Assembly (NCBI RefSeq): GCF_033097525.1
Contig: NZ_CP109907.1
Coordinates: 4,588,001 to 4,652,000 of the forward strand
Direction of reading: 5' to 3'
Length of the DNA stretch: 64,000 nt
Source of the DNA: Sphingobacterium sp. UGAL515B_05
GTDB taxonomy: Bacteria; Bacteroidota; Bacteroidia; Sphingobacteriales; Sphingobacteriaceae
A program made the translations under genes and the position numbers. Positions 8,194 through 17,259 of the stretch are shown here, one piece after another (position 1 is the first letter of the stretch; each line of letters opens with the position of its first letter). The notes beneath the pieces were generated by a model, which was not told the DNA's origin, did not search any database, and saw nothing but the letters and a program-made list of their open reading frames with translations.

Positions 8194-9009
8194 ATGCTGG
8201 AGAAAGCTTTTTTGAATCGTAAAGTTACCCTTGTCCTGGGCGGAGGTGGTGCAAGAGGTCTTGTGCATATTGGTATTATTCGAAGGCTTGAAGAGCTGGG
8301 CTTTGAAATCGATGAGGTGGTAGGTTGTTCAATAGGAGCACTTGTCGGTGGTATTTATGCGCAGGGGAAGATGGATGTTCTCGAAGATTGGATGCAGCGC
8401 CTGACCAAGAAATCGGTCTTTAATATGATGGATTTTAGCTGGAAGGGACTAGGAATGATGAAGGGGGTCAAGGTGTTTAACGCCTTGAAATCTGTGATCC
8501 CCGATGCTAATATAGAGACTTTTCCAATTTTGTTTAAAGCCGTTGCGACAGATCTAAACTACGAAAAGGAGGTTGTGCTGGATTTTGGGAGTATGTATGA
8601 TGCCATTCGGGCTTCGATTGCAATTCCAGCTGTATTTACGGCGGTAGAAGAGGAGAACCATGTGTACGTTGATGGTGGTGTCCTGAATCCATTGCCCATA
8701 AATCATGTAACCAAGAAAGAGAATTTAATCATTGCTGTCAATCTGGAATCTAAACCGGATAAACAATATTCTGTTATCAAAAAACTGGATCCGAAGACTT
8801 CGAATTCCTTGGATATTCTACAAGCCTCGTACTATGTGATGCGTAGGAAAATGAGCCGTATGATTGTTGATTTATACCATCCCGATGTGGTGGTGGATAT
8901 TCCCTATAATATCTGTAATCTTTGGGATTATCACCGCTCTGAATTTTTGGTTCAAAAGGGACGGGAATATATTGACCAAGCATTAAAAAACAAAACTAAA
9001 GCAAAGTAG
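8194..9009 (+). CDS. patatin-like phospholipase
   Basis: Serine acyl hydrolase of the patatin/RssA type, 271 residues, expected to cleave acyl chains from lipids with a Ser-Asp dyad. It shows the oxyanion-hole glycine loop GGGGARG at residues 16-22, nucleophile elbow GCSIG at 44-48 (Ser46), and catalytic Asp160 in the DGG motif. No signal peptide is seen, so it is a cytosolic or inner-face enzyme like RssA. The natural substrate cannot be told. It starts at the ATG at 8194, 110 bp from the divergent oxidoreductase, and ends before its own terminator. Confidence 0.9.
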   Translation: MLEKAFLNRKVTLVLGGGGARGLVHIGIIRRLEELGFEIDEVVGCSIGALVGGIYAQGKMDVLEDWMQRLTKKSVFNMMDFSWKGLGMMKGVKVFNALKSVIPDANIETFPILFKAVATDLNYEKEVVLDFGSMYDAIRASIAIPAVFTAVEEENHVYVDGGVLNPLPINHVTKKENLIIAVNLESKPDKQYSVIKKLDPKTSNSLDILQASYYVMRRKMSRMIVDLYHPDVVVDIPYNICNLWDYHRSEFLVQKGREYIDQALKNKTKAK

Positions 9010-9061
9010 TTGAGGCGATTAACGAACTGCTTTGCTTTGGTGTGGCTTCGTTTCTCCTGGC

Positions 9062-9090
9062 ATTGAGATGAACTAGAACTCAATTTTTTT
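9062..9090 (+). terminator. terminator after the patatin-like gene
   Basis: The stem ATTGAG (9062-9067) pairs with CTCAAT (9079-9084) and runs into seven T residues. It lies between the convergent patatin-like and GDPD genes. Confidence 0.6.
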
Positions 9091-9119
9091 CATTCTAAGC
9101 GAAACAAGCAAGGTGTTTG

Positions 9120-10034
9120 TTAAAACAAATTGGGGTAATCGCTAATAATTCCATCAACCTTTACAGCTTTCAGCTGTTCGATCTCGTCCTTTGTATTGAC
9201 TGTCCATGGAATAACCTTGATATCCGCTTTATGGCACTGTGCAATAAAATCGCGTGTAGCTATTTTATAGTGTGGACTTATAATAAAAGGTGTAAAGCCC
9301 AAAGCCGCAATTGTTTGCTCAACGCTTTTGGTATAGTTTGCATCAATAAGATAAGAAACTTTGATTTGAGGATATGCTTTGTGCAGATATTTAATAGCTC
9401 TGCTGTCAAACGATTGGATGACGGTTCGCGAAGCAATTTTTTTATCGGTGATCACCTGCACCATAAGGTCCACAAATTCTTCTACCCTTGGATGGAAAAT
9501 GCCATCTTTATCTTCCTTACTCTTCACTTCGATATTATAAAACATCGGCGCTTTCCTTTTTACACTAGCGTAGGCTTCAGTACTATCAATAAGGTCTGAT
9601 AGTTTTGCTATACGTGTAACCTGTTTTTTCTGTTCAGGAAACTCTTTATAAAATTTCGATCCGATATCGTATTTAATCAGATCTTTATAAAGCATGTCAT
9701 AAATTCTAAGCGGTTTATCTTTGTCAGAAATTTCGGAGCCATTGGGTTTCAATACAAATTTTGGGTTAAGATAATCGTCGTGAAAGACAACAACCTTACG
9801 GTCTTTGGTAATGTGGCAATCCATTTCCAGTGTGGTCACCTTTGCCAGATCTATTGCATTTTTCATGGCAGCGATAGACTCTTCAGGATATAGGCCGCGG
9901 CCGCCGCGATGTGCTTCCAGACTAAGTTTAGGGAAATTGCCTGAATTTGATTTTGCTGAATCTTTCATAACTGAACAAGATACAAATGGTAATAACGTGC
10001 CCCAAAAGGCAATTCTGAGAAGACTTCTTTTCAT
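9120..10034 (-). CDS. glycerophosphodiester phosphodiesterase lipoprotein
   Basis: Cleaves glycerophosphodiesters to glycerol-3-phosphate and an alcohol. It has 304 residues with a lipoprotein signal peptide; the lipobox LPFVSC puts the acylated cysteine at residue 20, so it is probably membrane-anchored in the envelope. GDPD motifs are EAHRGGRGLYPEES near residues 41-54 (catalytic His in HRGG) and the metal/His segment MDCHITKDRKVVVFHDD near 95-111. The C-terminal segment VIPWTVN is typical of the barrel. The gene is single, convergent with the patatin-like gene. Both could act on phospholipid breakdown, which is inference. Confidence 0.92.
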   Translation of the reverse strand: MKRSLLRIAFWGTLLPFVSCSVMKDSAKSNSGNFPKLSLEAHRGGRGLYPEESIAAMKNAIDLAKVTTLEMDCHITKDRKVVVFHDDYLNPKFVLKPNGSEISDKDKPLRIYDMLYKDLIKYDIGSKFYKEFPEQKKQVTRIAKLSDLIDSTEAYASVKRKAPMFYNIEVKSKEDKDGIFHPRVEEFVDLMVQVITDKKIASRTVIQSFDSRAIKYLHKAYPQIKVSYLIDANYTKSVEQTIAALGFTPFIISPHYKIATRDFIAQCHKADIKVIPWTVNTKDEIEQLKAVKVDGIISDYPNLF

Positions 10035-10150
10035 TATTAAAATATTTAAACAAAATAGGGGAGTTGTTATATATTGCCCTTTTGAATAAGCGAATATACA
10101 TATATATTTTACTTATACGTATTTCAACTGTTTCGAATATTTGATTTTGC

Positions 10151-10186
10151 AACTTTATGAAGGTTGATTCGAAACCGAATAAAGTT
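10151..10186. other. stem-loop in the GDPD-topA spacer
   Basis: AACTTTAT (10151-10158) pairs with ATAAAGTT (10179-10186), and an inner GGTT/AACC pair continues the stem across small bulges. This is the only clear structure in the 378-bp spacer apart from the topA promoter. It could be an operator or a transcript hairpin. The rest of 10035-10412 is A/T-rich with no credible gene. Confidence 0.4.
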
Positions 10187-10364
10187 AAATGAATTTGTTT
10201 TTGTCTGAAATAGACGGAAACAAAGTGGTTGGAGTGGCAAATTCGCTTGATCTGACAGCGTTTCTGTGTCGAGCTCAACTCCATTGCGCGGTCCTTTGTC
10301 CTTGGATAAATTTCTTAATTGTTGACATGAAATCTATTTTTTTTGTCTTTTTTGCAAGAAATTA

Positions 10365-10395
10365 TTGTCATTCCTTTCAGAATTCCCTTTATTTG
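10365..10395 (+). promoter_or_regulatory. candidate topA promoter
   Basis: TTG at 10365-10367 and TTTATTTG at 10388-10395 are separated by 20 nt, close to the Bacteroidota consensus (one mismatch in TAnnTTTG). They lie 18 bp before the topA ATG and would give a very short leader. Confidence 0.5.
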
Positions 10396-10412
10396 CACAA
10401 ATCTCAAATTAG

Positions 10413-12812
10413 ATGGCGAAAAATTTATTGATAGTTGAGTCTCCAGCGAAAGCGAAAACGATAGAAGGGTATTTAGGAAAGGATTTTTTGGTCAAGTCAA
10501 GTTATGGACATATTCGCGACTTGGTGAAAACCGATGATGCAATTGATACCGAAAAGAATTTTGAACAAAAGTATGAAGTTCCCTCCGACAAAAAGGCGGT
10601 TGTAAGTGAACTGAAGAAATTGGCTAAAGCTGCAGAAACCGTTTGGTTAGCGTCCGATGAGGACCGCGAAGGAGAGGCTATCTCATGGCACTTATTTGAG
10701 ACTTTGGGATTAAAAGATGAAAGTACAAAAAGGATTGTGTTTCATGAGATTACGAAGCCAGCTATTCTGAAGGCTATTGACAATCCGCGTAAAATAGATT
10801 ATAACTTAGTAAATGCACAACAAGCGCGAAGAGTTCTAGATCGATTAGTCGGTTTTGAATTATCTCCGGTTCTATGGAAAAAGGTGAAGCCTTCCTTATC
10901 TGCTGGTCGGGTGCAGTCTGTTGCGGTTCGTCTGATTGTAGATCGTGAGCGTGAAATCAATAAATTTGAACCCGAAGCGGCTTTTAAGATCGTTGCATTT
11001 TTTCATACGGGAAAAGTTAAAGATAGTTTTAAAGCCGAACTTCCGCAGCGTTTTGCAACAGAAGCAGAGGCGACCAAATTTTTGGAAGATTGTAAAGCAG
11101 CGCTGTTTTCAGTAAAAAATCTAGAAACAAAACCTGCAAAGCGTTCACCAGCGGCGCCATTTACCACATCAACATTACAGCAGGAAGCAAGTAGAAAGCT
11201 TGGATTTTCGGTTGCCCGCACCATGCAGGTGGCGCAAAGGCTGTATGAATCAGGACGAATTACCTATATGCGTACCGATTCTGTTAATTTGAGTGATACG
11301 GCGATTGAGGCTGCTGAAAAGGAAATCAAATCGGCTTACGGCAACCAATACCATAAAGTCAGAAAATATAAAACAAAAACATCAGGTGCACAAGAGGCGC
11401 ACGAAGCTATTCGCCCTACTTATTTCTCTGAGCACACCATTGATGGTGATGCATCCGAAAAAAGATTATATGAGCTTATTTGGAAAAGAGCAATTGCTTC
11501 CCAAATGAGTGAGGCGGAGTTTGAACGTACATTGGCAAAGATCGACATCTCAACCCGTACCGAAGATTTGAATGCTTCAGGAGAGGTTATGAAATTTGAT
11601 GGGTTCTTGAAAGTTTACATGGAATCCTTGGATGACGATCAAGACAACGCGATGGATGAAGATAGTGACAATGCTATTCTTCCACCATTAGCCGTTGGTA
11701 TGCCATTGACTTTGAAAAACATGTCGGCAACGGAGCGTTTTACACGACCTCCAGCACGTTATACGGAAGCTGCTTTGGTGAAAAAATTGGAGGAATTGGG
11801 AATTGGCCGTCCTTCAACCTACGCACCTACGATTTCAACGATTCAAAACCGCGGTTATGTTGTCAAGGAAGAGCGTGAAGGTAAATCGCGCGATTACCGT
11901 GTACTGACATTAAAGGATGCTGAATTAACAGCGGTAACAAAAACAGAAATAACCGGTGCCGAAAAAGGAAAAATGTTTCCAACGGATATCGGTGTTGTGG
12001 TGAATGACTTTTTGGTTGAACACTTCAACGGTATTGTGGATTTTCATTTTACGGCCAACGTAGAAAAAGAATTTGACGATATTGCGCATGGACTGACCGA
12101 ATGGACAAAAATGTTGCATGATTTCTATGGACCTTTTCATTCTGAAGTAGAAGATACTTTAGTAAATGCAGATCGTGCGAATAATGAGCGTGAGCTCGGT
12201 GTCGATCCAGTTTCCGGTAAGCCCGTTTCGGTTCGCATTGGTAAGTTCGGCCCGTTGGTACAGATTGGTTCTCCTGAGGATGAAGAAAAACCTCGTTTTG
12301 CTTCCCTGAGGAAGGGACAAATGATCGAAACCATTACTTTTGAGGATGCCATGGAATTGTTCAAATTACCGAAAAAAGTCGGTTTATTTGAAGATAAAGA
12401 AATGACTGTCGCGGTGGGACGATTTGGACCTTATATACGTCACAATTCATCGTTTTACTCCTTACCAAAAGGTGTTGATCCTTTGTACGTAACAGAAGAA
12501 GAGGCGGTACAGATTATCAAAGACAAACGTCAGAAAGATATCGAGAAAGTGATTCGGGTTTTTGATGAAAATCCAGATGCTCAAATCGAACAGGGACGCT
12601 GGGGGCCATTTATTCGTTTTGGTAAGCAAAATCTGAAAATCCCTAAAGGAACTGAGATCGAAAAAATCACGTATGCGGATGTGCTGAAATGGGCTGAGGC
12701 GGATGCTCCGAAAGGAAAAGCGACCAAAGCAAAAACAACAGAAAAGAAAACTGTAGCAAAAAAAGCTACAGCAAAGAAGGCTCCAGCTAAAAAAACTACA
12801 AAGTCTAAATAA
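10413..12812 (+). CDS. topA: DNA topoisomerase I (type IA)
   Basis: Relaxes negative supercoils by transient single-strand cleavage. It has 799 residues. The Toprim domain is at the N terminus (NLLIVESPAKAKTIEGYLG; acidic DEDREGEA near residues 81-88). The active-site tyrosine lies in RITYMRTDS near residue 285. The C-terminal part has repeated G-x-FGP-type modules (IGKFGPLVQ, VGRFGPYIR, GRWGPFIRFG), without the Cys4 zinc fingers of E. coli TopA, as is common in Bacteroidota. The last 35 residues are a Lys/Ala/Thr-rich basic tail, probably for DNA binding. First gene of a three-gene operon, 2 bp from the next gene. Confidence 0.97.
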   Translation: MAKNLLIVESPAKAKTIEGYLGKDFLVKSSYGHIRDLVKTDDAIDTEKNFEQKYEVPSDKKAVVSELKKLAKAAETVWLASDEDREGEAISWHLFETLGLKDESTKRIVFHEITKPAILKAIDNPRKIDYNLVNAQQARRVLDRLVGFELSPVLWKKVKPSLSAGRVQSVAVRLIVDREREINKFEPEAAFKIVAFFHTGKVKDSFKAELPQRFATEAEATKFLEDCKAALFSVKNLETKPAKRSPAAPFTTSTLQQEASRKLGFSVARTMQVAQRLYESGRITYMRTDSVNLSDTAIEAAEKEIKSAYGNQYHKVRKYKTKTSGAQEAHEAIRPTYFSEHTIDGDASEKRLYELIWKRAIASQMSEAEFERTLAKIDISTRTEDLNASGEVMKFDGFLKVYMESLDDDQDNAMDEDSDNAILPPLAVGMPLTLKNMSATERFTRPPARYTEAALVKKLEELGIGRPSTYAPTISTIQNRGYVVKEEREGKSRDYRVLTLKDAELTAVTKTEITGAEKGKMFPTDIGVVVNDFLVEHFNGIVDFHFTANVEKEFDDIAHGLTEWTKMLHDFYGPFHSEVEDTLVNADRANNERELGVDPVSGKPVSVRIGKFGPLVQIGSPEDEEKPRFASLRKGQMIETITFEDAMELFKLPKKVGLFEDKEMTVAVGRFGPYIRHNSSFYSLPKGVDPLYVTEEEAVQIIKDKRQKDIEKVIRVFDENPDAQIEQGRWGPFIRFGKQNLKIPKGTEIEKITYADVLKWAEADAPKGKATKAKTTEKKTVAKKATAKKAPAKKTTKSK

Positions 12813-12814
12813 GG

Positions 12815-13228
12815 ATGAAAGCAGATTTGCCTGAAAATATTGTCAAAGACATTATGATCGCCGTTGTTTTGGAAGGTGAGACGGTGGAGACAAAAAATTG
12901 GACTGTCTATGTTATCAATGACAAGAACATTGCCATTCAGAATGTGCTGATCAGCTCAAAAGGTTATGGCGAAAAGGATGGTCGACAAGTAACAACAACG
13001 ACTTTGCGTCATTTTATTGGAAATATAGAAGCTAAATCTTTCGATCGTGTTGAAGCGATTGACGAACAGGTATTCGGGTTGACAAATGAATATTGGTTGA
13101 GTTTTTATATTGATAATATTATTTACGATAAAAAATATATCTTTTTACCCGAAAGCATTGTGGATGGTAACCTGACTAAGGTTCCTTTGGTCAATCGTCC
13201 CGGTGTAATCATAGGAGGAAACGAATAA
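12815..13228 (+). CDS. conserved hypothetical protein between topA and cmk
   Basis: Soluble protein of 137 residues with no signal peptide, membrane segment or recognised catalytic motif. It begins 2 bp after topA, and its TAA overlaps the ATG of cmk by one base (TAATG), so the three are almost certainly co-translated. Visible features are a mostly beta-like pattern, a central segment ISSKGYGEKDGRQ and a C-terminal PLVNRPGVIIGGNE. I do not recognise the family. The position suggests a housekeeping role, but no function is claimed. Confidence 0.8.
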   Translation: MKADLPENIVKDIMIAVVLEGETVETKNWTVYVINDKNIAIQNVLISSKGYGEKDGRQVTTTTLRHFIGNIEAKSFDRVEAIDEQVFGLTNEYWLSFYIDNIIYDKKYIFLPESIVDGNLTKVPLVNRPGVIIGGNE

Positions 13229-13923
13229 TGAGTGGACGTCACAATTTTATTATTGCCATAGATGGTTTTTCCTCCTGCGGTAAAAGTACCCTGGCAAAGG
13301 CTTTGGCAAAAAAACTGAAGTTTGCCTTTATTGACAGTGGCGCTATGTATAGGGCCGTCACACTCTATTTTATCCGGCATGAGATAGCGCTGGATGATCA
13401 AGAAGCGATCGAAAATGCACTGAAAGATATCCACATTGATTTTATCCCAAATGCAATAAAAACGGAAATTCATCTAAACGATGAGGATATCTCGGAAGAG
13501 ATCCGTCAGATGTATATTTCTGATAGAGTCAGCGATGTGAGTGCGATCAAAGCTGTTCGGGCAGCTATGGTTGCCCAGCAGCAAAAATTGGGTAGCAGAC
13601 GAAATATTATTATGGATGGCCGTGACATCGGTACTACCGTTTTTCCAGATGCTGATCTGAAAATTTTTATGACGGCAGACCCTAAAGTACGTGCCGCGAG
13701 GCGTTATCTGGAGTTGACGGAAAAAGGAGAGGACGTGACTTTAGAAGAAGTCGTGGAGAATCTTTCTACTCGTGACCGTATCGATAGTACGCGCGCGGAA
13801 AGTCCATTACGGCAAGCCGAAGACGCTATTGTTTTGGACAATTCAAATCTGACACCGGAACAACAGCTTCATTTTGTTGAAGAAGAATATTTAAAAGCTA
13901 AGGCTGCAAAAGCCCATTCATAA
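13228..13923 (+). CDS. cmk: cytidylate kinase
   Basis: Phosphorylates CMP and dCMP with ATP, for pyrimidine nucleotide recycling. It has 231 residues, normal length. The P-loop GFSSCGKST is at residues 13-21, followed by the CMP-binding segment DSGAMYRAVT near 37-46. DGRDIGTTVFPDADLK lies near 130-145, and the lid RAARRYLEL and the DSTRAESPL segment follow. The start overlaps the preceding stop by one base. A strong hairpin terminator follows. Confidence 0.96.
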   Translation: MSGRHNFIIAIDGFSSCGKSTLAKALAKKLKFAFIDSGAMYRAVTLYFIRHEIALDDQEAIENALKDIHIDFIPNAIKTEIHLNDEDISEEIRQMYISDRVSDVSAIKAVRAAMVAQQQKLGSRRNIIMDGRDIGTTVFPDADLKIFMTADPKVRAARRYLELTEKGEDVTLEEVVENLSTRDRIDSTRAESPLRQAEDAIVLDNSNLTPEQQLHFVEEEYLKAKAAKAHS

Positions 13924-13926
13924 AAC

Positions 13927-13964
13927 AAAAAAGGAGGCCGATTATTTAGTCGGCCTCCTTTTTT
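13927..13964. terminator. bidirectional terminator after cmk
   Basis: The 15-bp perfect stem AAAAAAGGAGGCCGA (13927-13941) pairs with its complement (13950-13964) around an 8-nt loop. It has T-runs in both directions and ends the topA operon and the convergent small gene. Confidence 0.9.
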
Positions 13965-13967
13965 TGG

Positions 13968-14261
13968 CTATTTTACGCTATTGATCTGCTGTTGTTCCAA
14001 TAGTTTTCCAACATTGTTTTTCTCTCCGAATTCTGCTGTCTGCTCTTGAAAAGACTCCAGAAGAGCTTTGATAGCATCTGAATTATCTGCTGTACGCTGA
14101 TAGATATCGGGAATTGTTTTTTCAATATTCTTATCGCCGAGTTCAATGTTATCAACTTCGATTTTGCCTATTTTTTCCAAAACAGCTTGTTGACTATTTC
14201 TGACATCTTCTAATTCTCTTGCTATTTTTTCCATCAATTGGAATTTCTTCAATTTATCCAT
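13968..14261 (-). CDS. small coiled-coil hypothetical protein
   Basis: A 97-residue, Glu/Lys/Gln-rich protein with heptad-like spacing of hydrophobic residues through most of its length and no membrane segment or catalytic motif. It is bracketed by a clear terminator downstream and a second hairpin (14373-14400) upstream, and has its own ATG, so it looks like a genuine monocistronic gene. I do not recognise the family; a helical oligomer or adaptor is the only structural suggestion. Confidence 0.6.
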   Translation of the reverse strand: MDKLKKFQLMEKIARELEDVRNSQQAVLEKIGKIEVDNIELGDKNIEKTIPDIYQRTADNSDAIKALLESFQEQTAEFGEKNNVGKLLEQQQINSVK

Positions 14262-14372
14262 ATGAAATCGTTTTGGTTACTATAATAAGAACAAGATGCC
14301 TCGAAAGTTTGTTTTGTTTTTTTTAAAAAGCAAATAGACGAGGAGTTTATGGGAAGGAACTACAAAAAAGAA

Positions 14373-14400
14373 AAAGGCGGAACATGCCTGTCCCGCCTTT
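14373..14400. terminator. terminator after the aminotransferase gene
   Basis: AAAGGCGGAACA pairs with TGTCCCGCCTTT (one mismatch) around a 4-nt loop, flanked by A- and T-rich runs. It lies 23 bp past the stop codon of the minus-strand aminotransferase. Confidence 0.75.
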
Positions 14401-14422
14401 CATAAGTCCTGTTATTTTGTTA

Positions 14423-15622
14423 TTAATTTTTACGTCCCGGATACACTTGAAGAGCTTTCTCTAGGCAAACCAATGCTTTATTAAGATCTTCTTGATTAAG
14501 CACATAGGCAAGGCGTACTTCATTTACACCAGCACCCTCCGTACTGTAAAAACCCGTAGCGGGAGCCATCATTACTGTTTCGTTATTGTAAGAGAACTCT
14601 TCCAACATCCATTGGCAGAATTTATCAGCATTGTCAATCGGTAGTTTGGCAACGACGTAAAATGCACCACCTGGGTTAGGCGAGTAAACTCCTTCAATGG
14701 CGTTAAGTCCTTTCACGAGGGTGTCTCTTCTTGCTGTGTATTCCTTGGATACTGCTTCAAAGTAACTGTCTGGTGTATCAACAGCAGCTTCACCCGCAAT
14801 TTGACCTTCCAGCGAAGGGCTTAAGCGAGCTTGCGCAAATTTCAGTGCAGTCTGATATAGTTCTTTATTTTTGGTAATGATACAACCAATACGCGCACCA
14901 CAAGCAGAGTAGCGTTTTGATACTGTATCAAAAATAACCACATTATTTTCGAGACCTTCTAAATGCATTGGTGAGATAAATTCTCTGCTATCGTAACAAA
15001 ATTCACGGTAGGCCTCATCTGAAAAAAGGTAAAGATCATATTTTAGACAAAGTTCACGAAGAGCTTCGAGTTCTTCTCTGGAGTAAAGGTAACCCGTCGG
15101 GTTATTTGGATTACAGATGCAGATCGCTTTGGTTTTAGGGGTAATTACTTTTTCAAATTCAGCGATAGAAGGTAATGCAAATCCACTTTCAATATAGGAC
15201 ATGATTGGTTTGATTACAACATCAGAGGAACACGCAAAACCATTGTAATTTGCATAAAATGGCTCTGGAATGATAATCTCTTCTCCTTCATTTAAACAGG
15301 CTTGCATAGCAATCATAATCGCTTCCGAACCGCCATTCGTTACTAATATATCTGTTGGCTCAATATTATAATTTAGCTTATTATAATATTCTGCTAACTT
15401 ATTTCGATAAGAGGCTGTACCTTCAGAAGGTGTGTAGGCCCACACTTTGAACTCTATATTTTTCAAAGCATTAAGCATCACTTCAGGTGTTTGGATATCA
15501 GGTTGTCCGATATTGAGGTGGTATATCTTTTTACCTTCTTTTTTTGCTTGATCAGCATATGGCGTCAACTTTCTAATAGGCGACGCAGGCATATTCAGCC
15601 CTTTTTCTGATATTACTGGCAT
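14423..15622 (-). CDS. class I/II pyridoxal-phosphate aminotransferase
   Basis: Fold-type I aminotransferase of 399 residues that moves an amino group between an amino acid and a 2-oxo acid. Motifs include NPNNPTG at residues 171-177, SDEAY at 201-205, the Schiff-base lysine K236 in TVSKRYSACGARIG, and a C-terminal Arg in NEVRLAYV. It belongs to the broad aspartate aminotransferase-like group. The exact substrate (aspartate, aromatic or other) cannot be set by eye. The gene stands alone between two terminators. Confidence 0.88.
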   Translation of the reverse strand: MPVISEKGLNMPASPIRKLTPYADQAKKEGKKIYHLNIGQPDIQTPEVMLNALKNIEFKVWAYTPSEGTASYRNKLAEYYNKLNYNIEPTDILVTNGGSEAIMIAMQACLNEGEEIIIPEPFYANYNGFACSSDVVIKPIMSYIESGFALPSIAEFEKVITPKTKAICICNPNNPTGYLYSREELEALRELCLKYDLYLFSDEAYREFCYDSREFISPMHLEGLENNVVIFDTVSKRYSACGARIGCIITKNKELYQTALKFAQARLSPSLEGQIAGEAAVDTPDSYFEAVSKEYTARRDTLVKGLNAIEGVYSPNPGGAFYVVAKLPIDNADKFCQWMLEEFSYNNETVMMAPATGFYSTEGAGVNEVRLAYVLNQEDLNKALVCLEKALQVYPGRKN

Positions 15623-15659
15623 TATAGTTTTTTTAAAATTAGTAGTGCAAAGCTAACCA

Positions 15660-15709
15660 AAATAAAACGAAAAAAGCCACATCATCATGTGGCTTTTTTC
15701 GTTTTATTT
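15660..15709. terminator. terminator between the DUF1573 and aminotransferase genes
   Basis: A perfect 23-bp inverted repeat (15660-15682 with 15687-15709), including GCCACAT/ATGTGGC flanked by A6/T6 tracts, around a 4-nt loop. Both neighbours are on the minus strand, so it ends the DUF1573 transcript. Confidence 0.9.
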
Positions 15710-15719
15710 ACGAGGATTG

Positions 15720-16094
15720 TTATTCTACAATACCCTTAATATATAGCGTTTTTACAGGAGTCTTGGTGTTCGACTGTACGGTGAAACTCTTTGTGAATGG
15801 AGCTTTTGCCGCCGCATTGTAAGTCACTTTGATCGTTCCGCTTTCGCCTGGTTTAATTGGCGTTTTCGTAAATTCTGCTACAGAACATCCGCAGGTAGGC
15901 ACAACATTTGAAATGATAATTGGCTCACTGCCTGTGTTTGAAAACTTGAAATTATACGAAACGGGCGTACCGGCCGGAATTTTGCCAAAATCATGGGTTT
16001 CTTTTTCGAATTTAAATTCCCCTTGTCCTGTCTGCATCGAAGAAAAACCAATAAAGGAAATGATCACTGCTAAGATTGTTATATACTTTTTCAT
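15720..16094 (-). CDS. DUF1573 domain exported protein
   Basis: Exported 124-residue protein with an N-terminal signal peptide of about 20 residues followed by one DUF1573 domain, a small Ig-like beta sandwich related to ASPM-SPD-2-Hydin repeats. Diagnostic stretches are HDFGKIPAGTPVSYNFKFSN, VPTCGCSVAEF and KPGESGTIKVTYN. The TCGC cysteines are typical of the family. Biochemical function is not known; such proteins are very common in Bacteroidota envelopes. Confidence 0.88.
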   Translation of the reverse strand: MKKYITILAVIISFIGFSSMQTGQGEFKFEKETHDFGKIPAGTPVSYNFKFSNTGSEPIIISNVVPTCGCSVAEFTKTPIKPGESGTIKVTYNAAAKAPFTKSFTVQSNTKTPVKTLYIKGIVE

Positions 16095-16192
16095 GCTTCT
16101 AAAATATTACTTTACGATTAAAATAGTACAACTGATATGCCAAATTTAATATTTATTGCCAATTTATTGTACATCTAACAACTTTATTACAG

Positions 16193-17158
16193 TTATATTA
16201 TACCTTCTTTCAATAGGTCCTGTATGTGGATAACACCCGCATAATTCCCTTTGTCGGAAACCAGTAGTTGTGTGATGTTATTTTCACGCATAATATGGAG
16301 AGCATTGGCTGCCAATTCATTTTTGTCAATGATTTTTGGTGATTTTCCCATGATATCGGCGGCAGTAATTGCTGCTAAATTGGTGTGTTTCTCCAGCATA
16401 CGACGGATATCACCGTCAGTGATGATGCCGAGTATTTGGTCAGCATCCAACACCGCTACAGCTCCAAGTCTAAACTTTGTTATGGTGATGATGATATCAC
16501 TTACAGTGGCTTGCGGTTGGACACTGGGTTTGCCGTTCTGATCGGATAGATCGCCGACTCTTAAATACAGTTTTTTTCCTAATGCTCCTCCTGGATGGTA
16601 TTTTGCAAAATCTTTATCCGTGAAATCGCGGCACTCTTGTAATACGACTGCAAGCGCATCACCCATGGCTAACTGAGCTGTTGTACTTGACGTCGGAGCA
16701 AGGTTGTTAGGACACGCTTCTTTTTCAACGGTCGTGTTTAAGATATAGTCTGCATTTTTAGCGAGGTAAGATTCCGTATTTCCGACCAGAGCAACCAATA
16801 CATTTTTTGTCTGTTTTAAAAACGGGACAAGTACTTTAATTTCAGGTGTATTACCACTTTTAGAGATCGCAATAATTAAATCATTTTGTTGGATAATACC
16901 AAGGTCTCCGTGGATAGCATCAGCCGCATGCATAAAGATCGATGGTGTGCCTGTCGAATTTAGCGTGGCTACAATCTTTTGAGCGATAATAGCACTTTTG
17001 CCAATTCCAGTTACAATGACGCGGCCCTTTAAGCTTAGAATACGATCGACAACGGTAACAAAATCATCATCAATATATTGAGCTAAAGCAGCTACTGCCT
17101 TGGCTTCTTCTTGAATAGCTTGAATCGCTATATTTTTTATTTCGTAGTTGTTTTTCAC
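16193..17158 (-). CDS. kdsD: D-arabinose 5-phosphate isomerase (KpsF/GutQ family)
   Basis: Converts ribulose 5-phosphate to arabinose 5-phosphate, the first committed step toward Kdo of lipopolysaccharide. It has 321 residues. An N-terminal SIS domain (about 33-175; VTGIGKSAIIAQKIVATLNSTG and AISKSGNTPEI) is followed by two CBS repeats (about 200-320). Length and domain order match KdsD/KpsF/GutQ. It is divergent from recQ, which is followed by kdsA, the enzyme that uses its product, so this is a Kdo-supply locus. Confidence 0.92.
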   Translation of the reverse strand: MKNNYEIKNIAIQAIQEEAKAVAALAQYIDDDFVTVVDRILSLKGRVIVTGIGKSAIIAQKIVATLNSTGTPSIFMHAADAIHGDLGIIQQNDLIIAISKSGNTPEIKVLVPFLKQTKNVLVALVGNTESYLAKNADYILNTTVEKEACPNNLAPTSSTTAQLAMGDALAVVLQECRDFTDKDFAKYHPGGALGKKLYLRVGDLSDQNGKPSVQPQATVSDIIITITKFRLGAVAVLDADQILGIITDGDIRRMLEKHTNLAAITAADIMGKSPKIIDKNELAANALHIMRENNITQLLVSDKGNYAGVIHIQDLLKEGII

Positions 17159-17240
17159 AAAAAATACTCTTACTTTTATGTATTAGAATAGATTGCAAAA
17201 ATAGATTATTTTTCAAGATTATTTCTTCATTTATCTATCT

Positions 17241-17248
17241 TATTTTTG
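17241..17248 (+). promoter_or_regulatory. TAnnTTTG elements in the kdsD-recQ spacer
   Basis: TATTTTTG at 17241-17248 precedes recQ by 11 bp, and a minus-strand TATTTTTG (17196-17203) precedes kdsD. Both match the Bacteroidota -7 consensus, but I see no clean TTG at the right distance upstream, so these are partial promoter calls. Confidence 0.4.
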
Positions 17249-17259
17249 CCCAAGGCGCA

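Noticed and set aside
9928..10284. 118-codon minus frame overlapping the GDPD start
   Set aside because: It overlaps the GDPD signal peptide in another frame and crosses the stem-loop at 10151-10186. No family signal.
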